From Rallus limicola (Eukaryota > Chordata > Aves > Gruiformes > Rallidae), in assembly GCA_022605955.1 (NCBI GenBank), contig JAKCOZ010000106.1, forward strand, positions 186,001 to 250,000: a stretch of 64,000 nt of DNA. Direction: 5' to 3'. This document shows, piece by piece, positions 57,516 to 64,000 of the stretch (its first letter is position 1; the number at the start of each line of letters is the position of its first letter). Made by a program: the position numbers and the translations under genes. The notes beneath the pieces are model-generated. The model searched no databases and was not told the DNA's origin. It saw only the letters and a list, made by a program, of their open reading frames with translations.

Positions 57516-58505
57516 ATGCCTTTCATGCCTAGCTTCTTTACTTTGGGAGTTATTGCTGGACGTTTAGCATGTTTTGAACTGCAGTCTGCTAGGGCCGAGA
57601 AAAGCACCGTAGGAGGTTCCAGGCATGTTCCCTCTTTCCAGGCAAAGGAAAAGGCTGAGAGCCAAAGTGACAGGGGCTGCTCGTGTGTCCTGTTAGGAGG
57701 TTTCAGACAAGCTATGCCTTTCAGGCCTAGCTTCTTTACTTTGGGAGTTATTGCTGGACGTTTAGCATGTTTTGAACTGCAGTCTGCTAGGGCCGAGAAA
57801 AGCACCGTAGGAGGTTCCAGGCATGTTCCCTCTTTCCAGGCAAAGGAAAAGGCTGAGAGCCAAAGTGACAGGGTCTGCTCGTGTGTCCTCTTAGGAGGTT
57901 TCAGACAAGCTATGCCTTTCAGGCCTAGCTTCTTTACTTTGGGAGTTATTGCTGGACGTTTAGCATGTTTTGAACTGCAGTCTGCTAGGGCCGAGAAAAG
58001 CACCGTAGGAGGTTCCAGGCATGTTCCCTCTTTCCAGGCAAAGGAAAAGGCTGAGAGCCAAAGTGACAGGGTCTGCTCGGGTGTCCTGTTAGGAGGTTTC
58101 AGACAAGCTATGCCTTTCAGGCCTAGCTTCTTTACTTTGGGAGTTATTGCTGGACGTTTAGCATGTTTTGAACTGCAGTCTGCTAGGGCCGAGAAAAGCA
58201 CCGTAGGAAGTTCCAGGCATGTTCCCTCTTTCCAGGCAAAGGAAAAGGCTGAGAACCAAAGTGAGAGGGTCTGCTCGTGTCTCCTGTTAGGAGGTTTCAG
58301 ACAAGCTATGCCTTTCATGACTAGCTTCTTTACTTTGGGAGTTATTGCTGGACGTTTAGCATGTTTTGAACTGCAGTCTGCTAGGGCCGAGAAAAGCACC
58401 ATAGGAGGTTCCAGGCATGTTCCCTCTTTCCAGGCAAAGGAAAAGGCTGAGAGCCAAAGTGACAGGGTCTGCTCGTGTGTCCTGTTAGGAGGATTCAGAC
58501 AAGCT

Positions 58506-58533
58506 AGGCCTGAAAGGCCTAACAGGACAAGCT
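58506..58533 (+). repeat. Type B junction 5
   Basis: Standard form, 1018 bp after the previous one. The sequence just upstream has a private GGAGGATTCAGAC change. Confidence 0.94.
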
Positions 58534-59523
58534 ATGCCTTTCATGCCTAGCTTCTTTACTTTGGGAGTTATTGCTGGACGTTTAGCATGTTTTGAACTGC
58601 AGTCTGCTAGGGCCGAGAAAAGCACCGTAGGAGGTTCCAGGCATGTTCCCTCTTTCCAGGCAAAGGAAAAGGCTGAGAGCCAAAGTGACAGGGTCTGCTC
58701 GTGTGTCCTTTTAGGAGGTTTCAGACAAGCTATGCCTTTCAGGCCTAGCTTCTTTACTTTGGGAGTTATTGCTGGACGTTTAGCATGTTTTGAGCTGCAG
58801 TCTGCTAGGGCCGAGAAAAGCACCGTAGGAGGTTCCAGGCATGTTCCCTCTTTCCAAGCAAACGAAAAAGCTGAGAGCCAAAGTGAAAGGGTTTGCTCGT
58901 GTGTCCTGTTAGGAGGTTTCAGACAAGCTATGCCTTTCAGGCCTAGCATCTTTACTTTGGGAGTTATTGCTGGACGTTTAGCATGTTTTGAACTGCAGTC
59001 TGCTAGGGCCGAGAAAAGCACCGTAGGAGGTTCCAGGCATGTTCCCTCTTTCCAGGCAAAGGAAAAGGCTGAGAGCCAAAGTGACAGGGTCTGCTCGTGT
59101 GTCCTGTTAGGAGGTTTCAGACAAGCTATGCCTTTCAGGCCTAGCTTCTTTACTTTGGGAGTTATTGCTGGACGTTTAGCATGTTTTGAACTGCAGTCTG
59201 CTAGGGCCGAGAAAAGCACCGTAGGAGGTTCCAGGCATGTTCCCTCTTTCCAGGCAAAGGAAAAGGCTGAGAACCAAAGTGACAGGGGCTGCTCGTGTGT
59301 CATGTTAGGAGGTTTCAGACAAGCTATGCCTTTCATGCCTAGCTTCTTTACTTTGGGAGTTATTGCTGGACGTTTAGCATGTTTTGAACTGCAGTCTGCT
59401 AGGGCCGAGAAAAGCACCATAGGAGGTTCCAGGCATGTTCCCTCTTTCCAGGCAAAGGAAAAGGCTGAGAGCCAAAGTGACAGGGTCTGCTCGTGTGTCC
59501 TGTTAGGAGGTTTCAGACAAGCT

Positions 59524-59551
59524 AGGCCTGAAAGGCCTAACAGGACAAGCT
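59524..59551 (+). repeat. Type B junction 6
   Basis: Standard form, 1018 bp after the previous one. Confidence 0.94.
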
Positions 59552-60767
59552 ATGCCTTTCATGCCTAGCTTCTTTACTTTGGGAGTTATTGCTGGACGTT
59601 TAGCATGTTTTGAACTGCAGTCTGCTAGGGCCGAGAAAAGCACCGTAGGAGGTTCCAGGCATGTTCCCTCTTTCCAGGCAAAGGAAAAGGCTGAGAGCCA
59701 AAGTGACAGGGGCTGCTCGTGTGTCCTGTTAGGAGGTTTCAGACAAGCTATGCCTTTCAGGCCTAGCTTCTTTACTTTGGGAGTTATTGCTGGACGTTTA
59801 GCATGTTTTGAACTGCAGTCTGCTAGGGCCGAGAAAAGCACCGTAGGAGGTTCCAGGCATGTTCCCTCTTTCCAGGCAAAGGAAAAGGCTGAGAGCCAAA
59901 GTGACAGGGTCTGCTCGTGTGTCCTCTTAGGAGGTTTCAGACAAGCTATGCCTTTCAGGCCTAGCTTCTTTACTTTGGGAGTTATTGCTGGACGTTTAGC
60001 ATGTTTTGAACTGCAGTCTGCTAGGGCCGAGAAAAGCACCGTAGGAGGTTCCAGGCATGTTCCCTCTTTCCAGGCAAAGGAAAAGGCTGAGAGCCAAAGT
60101 GACAGGGTCTGCTCGGGTGTCCTGTTAGGAGGTTTCAGACAAGCTATGCCTTTCAGGCCTAGCTTCTTTACTTTGGGAGTTATTGCTGGACGTTTAGCAT
60201 GTTTTGAACTGCAGTCTGCTAGGGCCGAGAAAAGCACCGTAGGAGGTTCCAGGCATGTTCCCTCTTTCCAGGCAAAGGAAAAGGCTGAGAGCCAAAGTGA
60301 CAGGGTCTGCTCGTGTGTCCTGTTAGGAGGTTTCAGACAAGCTATGCCTTTCAGGCCTAGCTTCTTTACTTTGGGAGTTATTGCTGGACGTTTAGCATGT
60401 TTTGAACTGCAGTCTGCTAGGGCCGAGAAAAGCACCGTAGGAGGTTCCAGGCATGTTCCCTCTTTCCAGGCAAAGGAAAAGGCTGAGAACCAAAGTGACA
60501 GGGGCTGCTCGTGTGTCATGTTAGGAGGTTTCAGACAAGCTATGCCTTTCATGCCTAGCTTCTTTACTTTGGGAGTTATTGCTGGACGTTTAGCATGTTT
60601 TGAACTGCAGTCTGCTAGGGCCGAGAAAAGCACCATAGGAGGTTCCAGGCATGTTCCCTCTTTCCAGGCAAAGGAAAAGGCTGAGAGCCAAAGTGACAGG
60701 GTCTGCTCGTGTGTCCTGTTAGGAGGTTTCAGACAAGCTAGGCCTGAAAGGCCTAACAGAACAGGCT
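59552..60767 (+). repeat. 1216-bp HOR unit (6 monomers plus type B)
   Basis: It opens like the 57516 unit (GGGGCTGC, CCTCTTAGG, CTCGGGTG) and closes like the 58534 unit (GTGTCATGTT, CATGCC/ACCATAGG). This makes it a composite of the two unit types, one monomer longer than either. Confidence 0.85.
60740..60767 (+). repeat. Type B junction 7
   Basis: AGGCCTGAAAGGCCT plus AACAGAACAGGCT, sharing two rare changes with junction 2 at 53426, 7314 bp upstream. It is followed by CATGCC. Confidence 0.93.
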
Positions 60768-60965
60768 ATGCCTTTCATGCCTAGCTTCTTTACTTTGGGA
60801 GTTATTGCTGGACGTTTAGCATGTTTTGAACTGCAGTCTGCTAGGGCCGAGAAAAGCACCGTAGGAGGTTCCAGGCATGTTCCCTCTTTCCAGGCAAAGG
60901 AAAAGGCTGAGAGCCAAAGTGACAGGGTCTGCTCGTGTGTCCTCTTAGGAGGTTTCAGACAAGCT

Positions 60966-61162
60966 ATGCCTTTCAGGCCTAGCTTCTTTACTTTGGGAGT
61001 TATTGCTGGACGTTTAGCATGTTTTGACTGCAGTCTGCTAGGGCCGAGAAAAGCACCGTAGGAGGTTCCAGGCATGTTCCCTCTTTCCAGGCAAAGGAAA
61101 AGGCTGAGAGCCAAAGTGACAGGGTCTGCTCGGGTGTCCTGTTAGGAGGTTTCAGACAAGCT
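60966..61162 (+). repeat. 197-bp monomer with one-base deletion, copy 5
   Basis: Same deletion at about 61027, exactly 7314 bp after copy 4. Confidence 0.93.
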
Positions 61163-62124
61163 ATGCCTTTCAGGCCTAGCTTCTTTACTTTGGGAGTTAT
61201 TGCTGGACGTTTAGCATGTTTTGAACTGCAGTCTGCTAGGGCCGAGAAAAGCACCGTAGGAAGTTCCAGGCATGTTCCCTCTTTCCAGGCAAAGGAAAAG
61301 GCTGAGAACCAAAGTGACAGGGTCTGCTCGTGTGTCCTGTTAGGAGGTTTCAGACAAGCTATGCCTTTCATGCCTAGCTTCTTTACTTTGGGAGTTATTG
61401 CTGGACGTTTAGCATGTTTTGAACTGCAGTCTGCTAGGGCCGAGAAAAGCACCGTAGGAGGTTCCAGGCATGTTCCCTCTTTCCAGGCAAAGGAAAAGGC
61501 TGAGAACCAAAGTGACAGGGGCTGCTCGTGTGTCATGTTAGGAGGTTTCAGACAAGCTATGCCTTTCAGGCCTAGCTTCTTTACTTTGGGAGTTATTGCT
61601 GGACGTTTAGCATGTTTTGAACTGCAGTCTGCTAGGGCCGAGAAAAGCACCGTAGGAGGTTCCAGGCATGTTCCCTCTTTCCAGGCAAAGGAAAAGGCTG
61701 AGAACCAAAGTGACAGGGGCTACTCGTGTGTCATGTTAGGAGGTTTCAGACAAGCTATGCCTTTCAGGCCTAGCTTCTTTACTTTGGGAGTTATTGCTGG
61801 ACGTTTAGCATGTTTTGAATTGCAGTCTGCTAGGGCCGAGAAAAGCACCGTAGGAGGTTCCAGGCATGTTCCCTCTTTCCAGGCAAAGGAAAAGGCTGAG
61901 AGCCAAAGTGACAGGGTCTGCTCGTGTGTCCTGTTAGGAGGTTTCAGACAAGCTATGCCTTTCAGGCCTAGCTTCTTTACTTTGGGAGTTATTGCTGGAC
62001 ATTTAGCATGTTTTGAACTGCAGTCTGCTAGGCCCGAGAAAAGCACCGTAGGAGGTTCCAGGCATGTTCCCTCTTTCCAGGCAAAGGAAAAGGCTGAGAG
62101 CCAAAGTGACAGGGGCTGCTCGTG

Positions 62125-62195
62125 TGTCCTGTTAGGAGGTTTCAGACAAGCTATGCCTTTCAGGCCTAGCTTGTCTGAAACCTCCTAACAGGACA
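62125..62195. repeat. Type A palindromic junction 24, perfect arms
   Basis: Arms 62125-62152 and 62168-62195, loop 62153-62167; all 28 pair. It lies 7314 bp after junction 23. Confidence 0.95.
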
Positions 62196-63783
62196 AGCTA
62201 TGCCTTTCATGCCTAGCTTCTTTACTTTGGGAGTTATTGCTGGACGTTTAGCATGTTTTGAACTGCAGTCTGCTAGGGCCGAGAAAAGCACCGTAGGAGG
62301 TTCCAGGCATGTTCCCTCTTTCCAGGCAAAGGAAAAGGCTGAGAGCCAAAGTGACAGGGTCTGCTCGTGTGTCCTGTTAGGAGGTTTCAGACAAGCTATG
62401 CCTTTCAGGCCTAGCTTCTTTACTTTGGGAGTTATTGCTGGACGTTTAGCATGTTTTGAACTGCAGTCTGCTAGGGCCGAGAAAAGCACCGTAGGAGGTT
62501 CCAGGCATGTTCCCTCTTTCCAGGCAAAGGAAAAGGCTGAGAGCCAAAGTGACAGGTGCTGCTCATGTGTCCTGTTAGGAGGTTTCAGACAAGCTATGCC
62601 TTTCAGGCCTAGCTTCTTTACTTTGGGAGTTATTGCTGGACGTTTAGCATGTTTTGAACTGCAGTCTGCTAGGGCCGAGAAAAGCACCATAGGAGGTTCC
62701 AGGCATGTTCCCTCTTTCCAGGCAAAGGAAAAGGCTGAGAGCCAAAGTGACAGCGTCTGCTCGGGTGTCCTGTTAGGAGGTTTCAGACAAGCTATGCCTT
62801 TCAGGCCTAGCTTCTTTACTTTGGGAGTTATTGCTGGACGTTTAGCATGTTTTGAACTGCAGTCTGCTAGGGCCGAGAAAAGCACCGTAGGAGGTTCCAG
62901 GCATGTTCCCTCTTTCCAGGCAAAGGAAAAGGCTGAGAGCCAAAGTGACAGGGTCTGCTCGTGTGTCCTTTTAGGAGGTTTCAGACAAGCTATGCCTTTC
63001 AGGCCTAGCTTCTTTACTTTGGGAGTTATTGCTGGACGTTTAGCATGTTTTGAGCTGCAGTCTGCTAGGGCCGAGAAAAGCACCGTAGGAGGTTCCAGGC
63101 ATGTTCCCTCTTTCCAAGCAAACGAAAAAGCTGAGAGCCAAAGTGAAAGGGTTTGCTCGTGTGTCCTGTTAGGAGGTTTCAGACAAGCTATGCCTTTCAT
63201 GCCTAGCATCTTTACTTTGGGAGTTATTGCTGGACGTTTAGCATGTTTTGAACTGCAGTCTGCTAGGGCCGAGAAAAGCACCGTAGGAGGTTCCAGGCAT
63301 GTTCCCTCTTTCCAGGCAAAGGAAAAGGCTGAGAGCCAAAGTGACAGGGTCTGCTCGTGTGTCCTGTTAGGAGGTTTCAGACAAGCTATGCCTTTCAGGC
63401 CTAGCTTCTTTACTTTGGGAGTTATTGCTGGACGTTTAGCATGTTTTGAACTGCAGTCTGCTAGGGCCGAGAAAAGCACCGTAGGAGGTTCCAGGCATGT
63501 TCCCTCTTTCCAGGCAAAGGAAAAGGCTGAGAACCAAAGTGACAGGGGCTGCTCGTGTGTCATGTTAGGAGGTTTCAGACAAGCTATGCCTTTCATGCCT
63601 AGCTTCTTTACTTTGGGAGTTATTGCTGGACGTTTAGCATGTTTTGAACTGCAGTCTGCTAGGGCCGAGAAAAGCACCATAGGAGGTTCCAGGCATGTTC
63701 CCTCTTTCCAGGCAAAGGAAAAGGCTGAGAGCCAAAGTGACAGGGTCTGCTCGTGTGTCCTGTTAGGAGGTTTCAGACAAGCT

Positions 63784-63811
63784 AGGCCTGAAAGGCCTAA
63801 CAGGACAAGCT
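63784..63811 (+). repeat. Type B junction 8
   Basis: Standard form, AGGCCTGAAAGGCCT plus AACAGGACAAGCT, 3044 bp after type B junction 7. It closes the third 3044-bp block. Confidence 0.94.
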
Positions 63812-64000
63812 ATGCCTTTCATGCCTAGCTTCTTTACTTTGGGAGTTATTGCTGGACGTTTAGCATGTTTTGAACTGCAGTCTGCTAGGGCCGAGAAAAG
63901 CACCGTAGGAGGTTCCAGGCATGTTCCCTCTTTCCAGGCAAAGGAAAAGGCTGAGAGCCAAAGTGACAGGGGCTGCTCGTGTGTCCTTTTAGGAGGTTTC
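63812..64000 (+). repeat. Partial last monomer, cut by the window edge
   Basis: The first 189 bp of a monomer starting CATGCC and ending in CCTTTTAGGAGGTTTC. It matches the monomer at 56498 with few changes (GGGGCTGC against GGGTCTGC), so the 7314-bp duplication continues beyond the window. Confidence 0.9.

Larger units (their letters stand above)
56498..59551 (+). repeat. Three tandem 1018-bp HOR units (5 monomers plus type B)
   Basis: Units start at 56498, 57516 and 58534, each 1018 bp (5 x 198 + 28). The first and third have the marker order of the last five monomers of the 3044-bp block: CCTTTTAGG, diverged monomer, GCATCTTTA, GTGTCATGTT, CATGCC/ACCATAGG. The middle unit has GGGGCTGC, CCTCTTAGG, CTCGGGTG, GTAGGAAGTTCC and CATGACTAGC, resembling the block's opening monomers without the one-base deletion. 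So two unit types alternate. Confidence 0.9.
17116..63189 (+). repeat. Diverged CCAAGCAAA monomer subtype, 20 dispersed copies
   Basis: A subtype with several linked differences (usually GAGCTG for GAACTG, CCAAGCAAA for CCAGGCAAA, AAAAAGCTG for AAAAGGCTG, GTGAAAGGGTTTGC for GTGACAGGGTCTGC) occurs in monomers starting at 17116, 19341, 27285, 28077, 31688, 35346, 36383, 37373, 38410, 41578, 42172, 42964, 45386, 46178, 50429, 52634, 55678, 56696, 58732 and 62992. Copies at 27285 and 28077 keep GAACTG. From 41578 onward most copies add AAACGAAAAAG. From 27285 on the next monomer normally starts with GCATCTTTA, so subtype and neighbour travel as a pair. It is absent before 17.1 kb. The copy at 41578 is chimeric. 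Confidence 0.9.
60768..63811 (+). repeat. 3044-bp HOR block, copy 3
   Basis: Nearly identical to 53454-56497 at an offset of 7314 bp, from the opening deletion monomer (about 61027) through type A junction 24 to the closing type B junction. One difference is CATGCC against CAGGCC in the first monomer. Confidence 0.93.
1..64000 (+). repeat. 198-bp satellite DNA array, whole window
   Basis: The window is made entirely of head-to-tail copies of a 198-bp monomer, about 316 equivalents, all in one orientation. Copies typically differ from the consensus at zero to a few positions. Consensus composition is about 50% G+C (99 of 198). With phase starting at ATGCCTTTCAGG, landmarks in order are the AGCT-flanked quasi-palindrome, GGAGTTATTGCTGGACG, the PstI-type site in GAACTGCAGTCTGC, GGCCGAGAAAAGCACCG, a pyrimidine tract TGTTCCCTCTTTCCAG, a purine-rich stretch GGCAAAGGAAAAGGCTGAG, and GTTAGGAGGTTTCAGAC. 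Spacing departs from 198 only at 47-bp and 28-bp junctions, one truncated monomer and five single-base deletions. No unique or flanking DNA is present, so the array runs off both ends. A structural heterochromatin role is inferred from organisation only; I do not recognise the family. Confidence 0.98.

Noticed and set aside
16843..62195. CRISPR array, because of regular repeats with partly palindromic ends
   Set aside because: There are no unique spacers; the whole period is conserved, the unit is 198 bp, and no cas-like gene is present.
1..64000. CENP-B box or telomeric repeat within the monomer
   Set aside because: I found no match to the TTCG-N4-A-N2-CGGG core; a TTCGGAGG variant near 1009 lacks the second half. 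TTAGGAGG is not a TTAGGG repeat.
1..64000. Phage, prophage, plasmid, defence or mobile-element genes
   Set aside because: No non-satellite sequence exists in the window in which such genes could lie.

Overview
This window is a single satellite-DNA array. It holds no recognisable gene, RNA gene, promoter, transposon, CRISPR array or unique sequence. About 316 head-to-tail copies of one 198-bp monomer (about 50% G+C, four CpG per copy, one PstI-type CTGCAG site) fill it from edge to edge, always in the same orientation. Such homogeneous tandem DNA with layered higher-order repeats (HORs) points to a eukaryotic chromosome, probably centromeric or pericentromeric heterochromatin. The recurrent variants at all four CpG sites are TpG or CpA, which suggests a host that methylates CpG, such as a vertebrate or plant. 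I do not recognise the monomer, so species and satellite name remain open.

Layout. (1) 1-16842: 85 complete monomers with no indel; internal HORs of 4-5 monomers and three micro-inverted monomers. (2) 16843-20543: first palindromic junctions and a 2027-bp duplication. (3) 20501-26290: palindrome-dense zone, 12 junctions in 5.8 kb, with one-, two-, four- and five-monomer cassettes. (4) 26291-39180: long monomer runs cut by five junctions, with duplications of 3658-bp and 2027-bp offset. (5) 39181-48204: four more micro-inversions and a 3214-bp duplication. (6) 48205-64000: blocks that each end in a second 28-bp junction type; a 3044-bp block occurs three times, with a 2205-bp derivative and 1018-bp and 1216-bp derivatives between.

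The most interesting structure is a family of non-tandem junctions. Each monomer has a quasi-palindrome: arms AGCTATGCCT and AGGCCTAGCT around TTC. Three rearrangements start at this point. In seven monomers the TTC loop is inverted to GAA and the arms are made perfect (micro-inversion). At 24 places a 47-bp insertion adds an inverted copy of the preceding 28 bp, giving 28-bp arms around a 15-nt loop (type A); one of these is truncated. At eight places a 28-bp insertion fuses a micro-inverted end to the right arm of a type A junction (type B). All are readable as replication template switching at the hairpin, followed by spread through unequal exchange.

Because 198 is 66 x 3, long open frames appear on both strands, up to 16.9 kb on the plus strand. 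I treat them as artefacts of the period, not genes. The array boundaries, flanking DNA and chromosome are not visible here.
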